From positions 1 through 28,432 of the forward strand of contig CAJYBN010000004.1 of NCBI GenBank assembly GCA_913064925.1: 28,432 nucleotides of DNA. The letters run 5' to 3'. Numbering within the stretch: the stretch's first letter is position 1; every line of letters starts with the position of its first letter. The position numbers and the translations under genes are program-made. Below are positions 20,940-27,453 of the stretch, one piece after another. Origin of the DNA: an uncultured Peptococcaceae bacterium. Lineage in GTDB: Bacteria; Bacillota; Desulfotomaculia; Desulfotomaculales; Desulfallaceae. The notes beneath the pieces are model-generated. The model did no database searches. It saw only the letters and a list, made by a program, of their open reading frames with translations, and was not told where the DNA came from.

Positions 20940-21791
20940 ATGCCCGGAAGAAAATATAGTGTTCATTTCAATCAGAGCAAGTTAGGAGCTGGAGGCACGG
21001 CTGAATTCTTCCCTAATGCAGATACTTGGGTTAGCCCGTCAGCTAATTTGGGTGATGCAGGAGTTATTTTAACAACCACACCGCTGGGAGCAGATGCAAG
21101 TTACACCCAGGATTCACAGGATAGACTTGCACCGACTATGGAAGGGGATGTTTTCGCGTTCCCTGTGGGCAGTGTCCGTGGCCTGGTATGGGCCGACCAG
21201 GCCGGGACTTTGTACCTGGAGCAAAGTGACGATGATGCGGTATGGGAAACTGTTGCCAGTGTAGCCGTGAGCGCAAATACTACGACAGAACTTGACTGGT
21301 CTTCACTTTCTAAACGCTGGTATCGCTTTAGGTATGTTAACGGAGGGGTTGCTCAGGGTAGTTTTGTTTTAATTCAACAGGTTTCCGGGTTGGCGGTAAT
21401 TAAAACCAATACTAAGCTAACGGGCAGTTCACTTCAAGATTCACAAGCTATTCCTACAAGCAAAAAGCAAGCCGATGTATTAGCAAATGATGAAACCGGC
21501 ACAGTTACAGTTTTAGCTGGTGCGGTAAAAGGTTTAAATGATTATGTTGATTCTAGAAAATATTCAAAAATAACAGCACAAATACAATGGGATGCGGCAA
21601 TATCTCATAAGTTATATATAACTAGGCGCTCTAGTGGACAAACCATGACTTATGATGATGATACGGTTGATGTGACGCAACAAAAGACAATGAAAGAGTT
21701 TATAATAAAAAATGCAGAGTCAAGGATATTTGTTAAAAATAACGATGCTTCAGACCACACAATTAAATACGATGTATTGGGGTGGTACTAA
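20940..21791 (+). CDS. beta-rich tail fibre-like structural protein
   Basis: 283 residues, ATG at 20940 with ACGGAGGTG before it. It contains an FPNADTWVSPSANLGDAGV segment, a beta domain AFPVGSVRGLVWADQAGTLYLEQSDDDAVWETVASVAVSANTTTELDWSSLSKRWYRFRYV (carbohydrate-binding-like layout), and a second domain (about 180-283) with VTVLAGAVKGLNDYVDSRKYSKITAQIQWDAAISHKLYI. Two similar beta sandwiches in tandem suggest a receptor-contacting fibre. Later half is AT-richer. Family not recognised with certainty. Confidence 0.65.
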   Translation: MPGRKYSVHFNQSKLGAGGTAEFFPNADTWVSPSANLGDAGVILTTTPLGADASYTQDSQDRLAPTMEGDVFAFPVGSVRGLVWADQAGTLYLEQSDDDAVWETVASVAVSANTTTELDWSSLSKRWYRFRYVNGGVAQGSFVLIQQVSGLAVIKTNTKLTGSSLQDSQAIPTSKKQADVLANDETGTVTVLAGAVKGLNDYVDSRKYSKITAQIQWDAAISHKLYITRRSSGQTMTYDDDTVDVTQQKTMKEFIIKNAESRIFVKNNDASDHTIKYDVLGWY

Positions 21792-22006
21792 TGACATTAG
21801 ATGAAATAAAAAATACCTTGCCAATAAATGAGTATGGCAATGTTTATATGGAACTTTTTGATTGTGAAATCCCACCAGAAGATTTTTTGGCGCGCTTTAA
21901 AGGTGCTGAATTAGCCTGTGCCTCGTTATCTGCTCATGTAAATGCTACACCTGGCTGGATACAGCAATTTGAAAAGTGGAGAGATGATGGGATTATCCCT
22001 GCTTGA
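21791..22006 (+). CDS. small tail-associated protein
   Basis: 71 residues, ATG overlapping the last base of the previous stop. Acidic: MTLDEIKNTLPINEYGNVYMELFDCEIPPEDFLARFKGAELACASLSAHV, helical at the end. Coupling to the fibre-like gene suggests a partner or chaperone of that protein. No family recognised. Confidence 0.55.
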   Translation: MTLDEIKNTLPINEYGNVYMELFDCEIPPEDFLARFKGAELACASLSAHVNATPGWIQQFEKWRDDGIIPA

Positions 22007-22019
22007 TATTAAACTAACG

Positions 22020-22057
22020 GTGCCGCGCTAGCACAGGAAGAAAATTTAAAAATTTTC
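22020..22057 (+). repeat. inverted repeats between the fibre gene and the recombinase
   Basis: GTGC/GCAC hairpin (22020-22034) and a near-perfect AT-rich palindrome GAAAATTTAAAAATTTTC (22040-22057) lie in the 114 bases between the small gene and the recombinase promoter. No gene seen here. They could be transcription stops or protein-binding sites. Confidence 0.4.
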
Positions 22058-22117
22058 ACTGGACACCTGCCCAGCAGAACAAATGTTTTAATTTGACGGC
22101 GCAAATGACGCATGGTA

Positions 22118-22126
22118 TGGTATAAT
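22118..22126 (+). promoter_or_regulatory. extended -10 promoter of the recombinase
   Basis: TGG-TATAAT (TG at 22118-22119, TATAAT at 22121-22126). The best -35-like box, TTGACG at 22093-22098, is 22 bases away, too far to be normal, so the extended -10 is the main signal. The same TGG-TATAAT is used at 1098-1106. Confidence 0.55.
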
Positions 22127-22128
22127 GT

Positions 22129-22229
22129 AAGCAGGCTAGGCCGGCGTCGCGAACCGGCCGAAAGGCGCACCTGGAGGCGCTGCCTGCTTCTATCATCTCC
22201 AGGACCAAAAATACCTTGCTCCAGGGAGG
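22129..22229 (+). ncRNA. structured leader with three-way junction and alternative pairings
   Basis: Three stems form a junction: P1 AAGCAGGC (22129-22136) with GCCTGCTT (22182-22189), P2 GGCCGG (22139-22144) with CCGGCC (22154-22159), and P3 GGCGC (22164-22168) with GCGCT (22177-22181). The P3 loop holds CCTGGAG (22170-22176), which is complementary to CTCCAGG at 22197-22203 and also to a second CTCCAGG at 22219-22225. The second copy overlaps the ribosome-binding site AGGGAGG (22223-22229) of the recombinase. The loop could therefore make a pseudoknot or cover the ribosome-binding site. No match to a known riboswitch or ribozyme class by eye. Confidence 0.5.
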
Positions 22230-22238
22230 TATCATATC

Positions 22239-23078
22239 ATGCGTCTCTCCGAAGCATGGGAGGCCTATGCCGCGGACAAGCGGTTACTTGGCTATTCCCC
22301 TCACACTTTACGCGCCTATCGTTTACAATCTACCCTTTTAATTCGGCACCTCGGAGACATTGACATCCAAGAAGTCACGTTTGAACAGCTAAAAAAGTAT
22401 CTTGCAAGTCAGGAGCACCTTAAGCCTGCGTCAATCGGTCATCGAGTTCGCTTTCTTAAGTCACTTTTTAAGTGGGCTCACGATGAAGGCTTCATAACTG
22501 CAAACCCGGCATCAAAACTCAGGGAACCTAAAATGGGTACCAGGCTTCCGAAAGCACTTTCAGAAGAGGATGTTGAATTGCTTCGGGAGGCCTGTGAAAC
22601 ACCACTGGAACATGCCCTTATTGAATTCCTTTATACTACCGGCTGCCGGATTGGTGAGGTGGCCAGACTAAACCGGAATGCCATAGACTGGGAAACCAGG
22701 TCTGTGGTGGTTCGGGGGAAAGGCGATAAGGAGCGGGAGGTTTATTTCACTATCAAATGCGGCATATGGCTAAAGAGATATCTAAAACAGCGTAAAGACA
22801 ATGATGTGGCCCTATTTGTTACGGAACGAAAACCTCACCGTATGAGCATTGCCCAGATCCGATATATAATAAAGCGGGTGGCAAGGCGGGCGGGGATACA
22901 AACCAGCGTTTACCCGCATAAACTCCGCCACAGTTACGCCACACACCTGCTTAACAACGGGGCGCCGCTGGAAGGAATTCAAACCTTGCTTGGGCACTCG
23001 AAGCTGGAGACAACACGTCTATACGCCCAGTTGTCCGGCCCCCGGCGCAGAGAATTTTATCAAAGATACTTTAGATAA
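22239..23078 (+). CDS. XerC/D-like tyrosine recombinase
   Basis: 279 residues with all catalytic residues of the family: R137 (TTGCRIGE), K161 or K164 (GKGDKER), H227-x-x-R230 (PHKLRHSYATHLL), H253 (LLGHSKLETTRLY) and nucleophile Y262. Residues about 1-90 form the SAM-like DNA-binding domain. Length is of the Xer type rather than of a large phage integrase with arm-binding domain. It cuts and rejoins DNA at short paired sites. It has its own promoter, a structured leader and its own terminator, and is placed inside the baseplate operon, not at a prophage end. Its target sites are unknown; no inverted fibre segment is visible nearby. Confidence 0.93.
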   Translation: MRLSEAWEAYAADKRLLGYSPHTLRAYRLQSTLLIRHLGDIDIQEVTFEQLKKYLASQEHLKPASIGHRVRFLKSLFKWAHDEGFITANPASKLREPKMGTRLPKALSEEDVELLREACETPLEHALIEFLYTTGCRIGEVARLNRNAIDWETRSVVVRGKGDKEREVYFTIKCGIWLKRYLKQRKDNDVALFVTERKPHRMSIAQIRYIIKRVARRAGIQTSVYPHKLRHSYATHLLNNGAPLEGIQTLLGHSKLETTRLYAQLSGPRRREFYQRYFR

Positions 23079-23108
23079 CCACCATAACCACGGTGGTTAT
23101 TGTTTTTT
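23075..23108 (+). terminator. terminator of the recombinase gene, or recombinase site
   Basis: ATAACCACC (23075-23083) and GGTGGTTAT (23092-23100) form a nine-pair stem with an eight-base loop, followed by TGTTTTTT. The stop codon TAA is inside the stem. Nine-base inverted arms with an eight-base centre are also the shape of a tyrosine recombinase core site. Confidence 0.7.
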
Positions 23109-23122
23109 GAGGTGGTGCATAT

Positions 23123-23776
23123 ATGGCCGACGACCAAATACAATCGCTGGACATGGGCAATGAAGAGGGCGGCAATTACTCCTATACAATCTTAGACGGG
23201 ATGCTTGCCCGGCTGCCCAACCTTTTCGCAAAGACCGGCATTAGTAACATCGGCAAACTGTTCGACCTGGCCGCATCGGAACTTGAGGATCTCAAAATCG
23301 CATTCCGGACCATCCGGCAGTACCGGGACATCGACCAGGCCATCGGAGCAACGCTTGATCGAATAGGGGAAAACGTACAGGAAAGCAGGGGCCAAAAAAG
23401 CGAAGACCTGTACCGGCAGTTCATCAAGGCGAAGATCCGGGCCAACTTATCCTCGGGCGACATTGAAACCATCAATAACGTCGCCCGAGTTTTTGTTGGC
23501 GACAATTACGCCGGCCTGGAAGAGCTCTGGAACTTCGGTGGCAAGTATTACAACACGGAACCGGCCGGGATACTCTTGAAATTCTACGATACAGAAGAAA
23601 CCTACATTATCCCCTATGAAGCAATGGACCGGGTTGTGGCAGCCGGGGTAAAAGCTCTATGGGAAATGACGCACAGGACAAACGAGGTGCAACTGGAAGG
23701 CAGCTACGCGGCCTACGATCTTATATACCCTTACTGCGGTACTTTTTACGCCGGGCAGGAGCTTGGAGGGTTGTAA
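23123..23776 (+). CDS. tail protein I-like baseplate protein
   Basis: 217 residues from ATG 23123 with GAGGTGG before it. The segments LAASELEDLKIAFRTIRQYRDIDQAIGATLDRIGENVQESRGQKSEDLYRQFIKAKIRANLSSGDIETINNVARVF resemble the gpI / DUF2612 wedge proteins, with the DQA-GATLDRIGENV motif and a tail with Tyr-rich end. It links the baseplate to fibres. In most contractile phages it directly follows gpJ, but here it is separated from it by the recombinase cassette. Confidence 0.78.
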   Translation: MADDQIQSLDMGNEEGGNYSYTILDGMLARLPNLFAKTGISNIGKLFDLAASELEDLKIAFRTIRQYRDIDQAIGATLDRIGENVQESRGQKSEDLYRQFIKAKIRANLSSGDIETINNVARVFVGDNYAGLEELWNFGGKYYNTEPAGILLKFYDTEETYIIPYEAMDRVVAAGVKALWEMTHRTNEVQLEGSYAAYDLIYPYCGTFYAGQELGGL

Positions 23777-24085
23777 ATGCTATATCTCACGGACACGGCG
23801 CTTAATAAAATCGCACTTTATTTACAGAGCATCCTCGACCATGGTTTGTACTACCAGAACGGCGTCCCGACGCAGATACCAATTTATGATTCAGAGGTAA
23901 GCGGAGATACAATAACAATTTACCTGGAGCTTGATGAGAACGTCAGCGGGGACATAGAAAAGCTGGAGGTAATAGACACCGGTGGCGCGGTGCTAATTGA
24001 AAAGGCAAAGACATTTAATAAGGTGTTGGGCAAAGGGCTCCTTGTGAGCTTCACCTTTAGCGTAAGAGAGGTGGAAAGTAGTTGA
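23777..24085 (+). CDS. small baseplate/fibre-linked protein
   Basis: 102 residues starting without a gap after gpI-like. Beta-rich C-terminal half (DTITIYLELDENVSGDIEKLEVIDTGGAVLIEKAKTFNKVLGKGLLVSFTFSVREVE). Overlaps the fibre gene by four bases. Family not recognised; position suggests a short fibre-attachment protein. Confidence 0.65.
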   Translation: MLYLTDTALNKIALYLQSILDHGLYYQNGVPTQIPIYDSEVSGDTITIYLELDENVSGDIEKLEVIDTGGAVLIEKAKTFNKVLGKGLLVSFTFSVREVESS

Positions 24086-24654
24086 GTTATACAAAAACCA
24101 ACTGGAAAGACAGGGTAGTGGAGCACCCGCAGCGCTACACGCTGGTTGATAACGGTGACGGCACGTACACTATCACCCCGGCGCCGGGTACGGTGATCGA
24201 GGAAGGTACCCCAGTAAATGCCAGCAGAATGAATAAAATTGAAGATCAGATTGAATTGCTCAGCGTGCAGCCATTGTACCTGAAATCAGCAACATATGAT
24301 TCTGCAAATGATCAGATTGACTGCGTGTTTGCTGCCGGCCAGATAGAGCTTTTTAACGGCGACTCCCGAGTGCTGGTGCAGGTAAACGACGATGCAACAT
24401 ACAGTATAAACGCGCCGGCCATAAACACCACATACTATATCTTTTTACAACCTGACGGCACATTTACCCACAACACCACAGGCAACGTCCCGGCAGGGAG
24501 TGTGTTTGTTTGGGAAGTGGCCACCGGGGCCGCGGTGGACGAGATAACCAAAACCGACAGGCGGTATCAAATAAGCGGCGTGGGGGCCAAGCTTGCTGCA
24601 CATTTGGCCGATTATGCGAACTACCAGCGGAAGGTTAGGATGGGGGCGATGTAA
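24082..24654 (+). CDS. tail fibre protein with conserved N-terminal baseplate-binding segment
   Basis: 190 residues, TTG start at 24082. Begins SYTKTNWKDRVVEHPQRYTLVDNGDGTYTITPAPG, then EGTPVNASRMNKIEDQIE, a well-known N-terminal pattern of Firmicute phage tail fibres. The C-terminal part (about 60-190) is beta-rich with INAPAINTTYYIFLQPDGTFTHNTTG, ending in a short helix. It links to the receptor-binding parts. The VDNGDGTY motif is shared with the gene at 20274. Confidence 0.8.
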   Translation: MSYTKTNWKDRVVEHPQRYTLVDNGDGTYTITPAPGTVIEEGTPVNASRMNKIEDQIELLSVQPLYLKSATYDSANDQIDCVFAAGQIELFNGDSRVLVQVNDDATYSINAPAINTTYYIFLQPDGTFTHNTTGNVPAGSVFVWEVATGAAVDEITKTDRRYQISGVGAKLAAHLADYANYQRKVRMGAM

Positions 24655-24983
24655 TGGGAGTTACGGTTAAAAAACTTGGTCAGACGGCACTTGATACCAC
24701 ACCAGTAACAATATGTACTGGTGTAGCAGGGGGGCATACTGAAGTAAAAAACTTGTTCATTACTAATACCAATCCTACTACGGAAAGAAAAGTGAAATTA
24801 TTTGCTCATGGAACAGCTACAGGCAATACGCTTATTGAAGAACTAATTATCCCAGCAAAAGGCACAAAAATATTCACGAAAGAAGAAATTGCAATTGTTC
24901 TTCCAGAGGGAGAGAGTTTATCAGCGTTGCAAGATGTAGGAACAGACGTAATTGTTACAGCTTATGGGATAGAGGAGGTATAA
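24654..24983 (+). CDS. fibre-associated beta-sandwich protein
   Basis: 109 residues, ATG overlapping the previous stop by one base. Entirely beta-like: VTVKKLGQTALDTTPVTICTG, EVKNLFITNTNPTTERKVKLFAHG, IIPAKGTKIFTKEEIAIVLPEGESLSAL. This is the arrangement of small jelly-roll proteins often placed between fibre and receptor-binding proteins. AT-richer than the gene before it. Function in virion probable but not certain. Confidence 0.65.
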   Translation: MGVTVKKLGQTALDTTPVTICTGVAGGHTEVKNLFITNTNPTTERKVKLFAHGTATGNTLIEELIIPAKGTKIFTKEEIAIVLPEGESLSALQDVGTDVIVTAYGIEEV

Positions 24984-24986
24984 GGT

Positions 24987-26084
24987 ATGCCTATTAGCAT
25001 TCCTGAGTCTGAAAGAAAAGGATTGTCGTCTGACATTGTAGTGCCTCACGGAGCGAGTATCCCTACTTACGGAAGCGCTATGGCAGTTGCCGAAGTTGAT
25101 GGGATTATATATTTTATTGGAGGATATAACAGGGATGTCCAATACTCACAATTAAATGAAGCCTATGACCCGGTAACGGATACTTGGACAACTAAGGCGC
25201 CGATGCCTACGGGCAGAGAATTCTGCAAAGCTGGGGTGATAAATAGTAAGATATATGTTTATGGTGGTTATAACGGTGCTTATTTAGGTACTCTTGAAGA
25301 ATACGATCCAGCAACAAATTCTTGGACATCTAAAACAGGGGCCACCGCAAGGTATCAATTTGCGCTATGTGTGTTAAATGGCGTTCTTCACGCATTTGCA
25401 GGACATGATGGTTCGGCTGCCATCACGACACACGAAATTTACGACCCAGTTACAGATACCTGGACATCAAAAGCTCCATATCCGCAAGCATTTTATGACT
25501 TAAGTGGAGCAGCAACAGATACAAAAGTATATGGATTTGGTGGTATAGCTGCTAACGGCTATGGAAGTGCTCTTTGTTATGAGTATGACCCGTCGAGCGA
25601 TACTTGGGCTCAAAAAGCGGACATGTTAAAACAGGCTTATGGAGCAGAAGCAGTTGAATTGAATGGTTTAATATACGTTTTAGGCGGACATTATGGATCA
25701 GGTACTGCATATGATGATGTTCAAATATATGACCCGGCGACGGATACATGGGAATATGGAGTGGAAATGCCAACTGCGAAGTTCGATTTTCATGCAGTAG
25801 TTTCCGGACAGAAAATATACTGTTTACAAAAAGGTATTCCATATAGTCTAGAAATATTTGACCCTGAAAAAGTAAATACTGTTGAGCTTATAAGAAGCGA
25901 TAGTAATGTGATAGTTAGCATTACGAAAACACCTATACCGTTAGAAATATACGATATTGACGGCTTGGTGGGTACTTATGATGTAGGTACTTATGGCCCT
26001 TTCGTGGGGCCGGTTACTGTTAAAGTCCCTAAAGAGAGGGCATGGTCTAGAGCGAGTACCAAGGCCGCAGTTGTTTTATATTAA
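24987..26084 (+). CDS. Kelch-repeat beta-propeller, probable receptor-binding protein
   Basis: 365 residues. Six Kelch-type repeats can be counted by their (Y/F)DP-x-x-D/N-x-W strands at residues about 60, 106, 152, 200, 248 and 291 (the last degenerate), each preceded by a G-G pair (FIGGYN, VYGGYN, AFAGHDG, GFGGIAA, VLGGHYG). Spacing of about 46-48 residues fits a complete six-bladed propeller, closed by the N-terminal strand. A C-terminal domain (about 295-365) with IPLEIYDIDGLVGTYDVGTYGPFVGPVTVKV follows. Kelch propellers bind carbohydrates or proteins, which suits host recognition at the tail end. Base use is AT-rich, unlike the baseplate genes, pointing to exchange of the host-range module. 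Confidence 0.85.
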   Translation: MPISIPESERKGLSSDIVVPHGASIPTYGSAMAVAEVDGIIYFIGGYNRDVQYSQLNEAYDPVTDTWTTKAPMPTGREFCKAGVINSKIYVYGGYNGAYLGTLEEYDPATNSWTSKTGATARYQFALCVLNGVLHAFAGHDGSAAITTHEIYDPVTDTWTSKAPYPQAFYDLSGAATDTKVYGFGGIAANGYGSALCYEYDPSSDTWAQKADMLKQAYGAEAVELNGLIYVLGGHYGSGTAYDDVQIYDPATDTWEYGVEMPTAKFDFHAVVSGQKIYCLQKGIPYSLEIFDPEKVNTVELIRSDSNVIVSITKTPIPLEIYDIDGLVGTYDVGTYGPFVGPVTVKVPKERAWSRASTKAAVVLY

Positions 26085-26102
26085 GGTGAGGGGGATGATA
26101 AA

Positions 26103-26534
26103 ATGGCTAATGTTACTGCCGATATGATTGTTAACGCAGCGAGAGAAAAGGGAATAGCTATCTCTGAGGAAACAAAAACTAGTATTCAGCTTGAGTTGGG
26201 AAAAATAGACCAAAATATAATTCAGTTAGAGGAAGAAAATAAGTTAACTTATGAAATATGGGATAAAGTCTCACCTGTTAACGGTGTACCAGCAGAAAAG
26301 TTGCTTAGTAGAAGCGATGTTGACGTCAATAGTGAGATTTATTTAATTAAGGATGCAAATACAGGTAAAGTGCTTTATTTTCAACCGCATGCACCGGGAG
26401 AGATTGGCTTTGTAAGAATGAAGACAAAGGCAGAGGCAGAAAGCGCCGCGAAAAAGCATAGGTTTCTATTAGCGGAAGCAAGAGCAAATGCTCGGATTAT
26501 AAAAGAAGTTTTAAGTAAATTTAATATGCAGTAG
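26103..26534 (+). CDS. helical protein after the receptor-binding gene
   Basis: 143 residues from ATG 26103, preceded by GAGGTGAGGGGGATGATAAA. N-terminal helices (TADMIVNAAREKGIAISEETKTSIQLELGKIDQNIIQLEEENKLTYEIWDKV) followed by a short beta region (YLIKDANTGKVLYFQPHAPGEIGFV) and a C-terminal charged helix. It may be a fibre partner or chaperone from its place; no family is recognised. Confidence 0.6.
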   Translation: MANVTADMIVNAAREKGIAISEETKTSIQLELGKIDQNIIQLEEENKLTYEIWDKVSPVNGVPAEKLLSRSDVDVNSEIYLIKDANTGKVLYFQPHAPGEIGFVRMKTKAEAESAAKKHRFLLAEARANARIIKEVLSKFNMQ

Positions 26535-26550
26535 GACTTAACTGTGCAAC

Positions 26551-26629
26551 AACGGCGCCCAAAGGAGGCGTTATTTTTATGCCCGGGCTCCGGTGAGTGC
26601 CCGGGCTAATTACAGGGGGTGGCCTCATT
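26551..26629 (+). promoter_or_regulatory. leader with five-codon minigene and palindromic hairpin before the lysis genes
   Basis: A weak stem (AAC...GCC with GGCGTT, 26551-26572) followed by TTATTTTT may be a leaky terminator. GGAGG (26564-26568) is then placed before ATG 26579, which opens a five-codon frame MPGLR ending TGA at 26594-26596, directly followed by an in-frame GTG (26597). TGCCCGGGCT occurs twice (26580-26589, 26598-26607), and the two copies can pair as an eight-pair stem (GCCCGGGC). The GTG at 26597 would add 11 residues to the XhlA-like protein. Confidence 0.45.
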
Positions 26630-26812
26630 TTGAATACAGATGAACGCCTGGCCATCCTGGAATCGGAGGTGGCCCATTTGAAAACGCGCGATCAGCAGCT
26701 AAACGGTAGCATCCAGAAGGTCGAAGCCATGGTGTGGAGAATGTGCCTCGGGCTTTTCGCGGTGATGGGCGGCGTAATAGCCACCTTTATTGCCGTGGTG
26801 TGGGAAAAATGA
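26630..26812 (+). CDS. xhlA: XhlA-like lysis-associated membrane protein
   Basis: 60 residues from TTG 26630 (GGGGGTGG seven bases upstream); an alternative GTG at 26597 gives 71. A charged coiled coil (TDERLAILESEVAHLKTRDQQLNGSIQKVEA) followed by a single hydrophobic helix (MCLGLFAVMGGVIATFIAVV) and WEK: the hallmark of the XhlA family, which works with a holin in PBSX-type lysis cassettes. It overlaps the next gene by ATGA. Confidence 0.85.
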   Translation: MNTDERLAILESEVAHLKTRDQQLNGSIQKVEAMVWRMCLGLFAVMGGVIATFIAVVWEK

Positions 26813-27453
26813 CTACTATACTTGCCATCGCGCCGGTCATAGTCCTGCTGGTGTATTTCTATTGTCAAGATCGTTACGACAAAGAGCCTTTGTCCAAGCT
26901 TGCCGAGGCTTTTTTTGTTGGTATGATCGTGGTGTTACAGATTCAGTACCTACAGGACCTCTTACTCGACATCAGCACGCACATAGCATGGCAGGCTTTT
27001 ATTGTGGCGGGCCTGGTTGAAGAAGGCATTAAGCTTATGGCATTAAGATTCACCATTTACCGGGACAAACACTTTAACGAGCAGGTGGACGGCATTATCT
27101 ATGCCGTTTTTTTGGGCCTTGGTTTTGCCTTGGCCGAAACAATTGTCCTATCAGTTGACCATTCAACCAGCATTGTCCGGGCGGTTACCGCTGTCCCGGC
27201 ACATGCCATGTTCGCCTGCGTGATGGGCTATTACCTGGGTAAGTACAAATTCCACAGTAAAAGAAACCTGCTAGCTTACGCTTTATTTGTACCTGCGGTT
27301 TTACATGGGGTATATAACTATCTCTTGATGTGCGGCCATACCTGGGCGCTGATTTCGTTTGTACCGTATCTCATAGCCCTCTGGGTAATCGGTATCAGGG
27401 ATACGGATATTCACCTGAGAAACTCAAGGTTTAGGAGGAAATCCAATGTTTAA
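26809..27453 (+). CDS. PrsW-family intramembrane protease
   Basis: 214 residues, about the length of the B. subtilis enzyme. Polytopic membrane protein with the family motifs on helices: E71-E72-x-x-K75 (VEEGIKLMALR), FGLG-region ending in A-E110 (LGLGFALAE), H132 (PAHAMFACVMGYYLG) and H166 (LHGVYNYLL). PrsW cuts anti-sigma factors and other membrane proteins within or near the membrane. Its start shares ATGA with XhlA and its end overlaps the endolysin by eight bases, so all three are co-translated. A lysis cassette is an unusual home for it. One possible substrate is the membrane-anchored endolysin next door (inference). Confidence 0.85.
   Translation: MTTILAIAPVIVLLVYFYCQDRYDKEPLSKLAEAFFVGMIVVLQIQYLQDLLLDISTHIAWQAFIVAGLVEEGIKLMALRFTIYRDKHFNEQVDGIIYAVFLGLGFALAETIVLSVDHSTSIVRAVTAVPAHAMFACVMGYYLGKYKFHSKRNLLAYALFVPAVLHGVYNYLLMCGHTWALISFVPYLIALWVIGIRDTDIHLRNSRFRRKSNV

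Noticed and set aside
22129..22189. Hammerhead ribozyme in the recombinase leader (three-way junction with GAAA between two stems)
   Set aside because: GAAA follows the second stem as in hammerheads, but the strand between P1 and P2 is only TA; the required CUGAUGA is absent.
24987..26084. Diversity-generating retroelement target or CRISPR-like repeats in the Kelch gene
   Set aside because: No reverse transcriptase or template repeat in the window, and the repeats are imperfect protein-level Kelch units in a continuous frame.
20274..26534. Invertible fibre segment (shufflon)
   Set aside because: All fibre genes are on the + strand and I found no long inverted repeats pairing the fibre ends by eye; only the recombinase itself hints at it.
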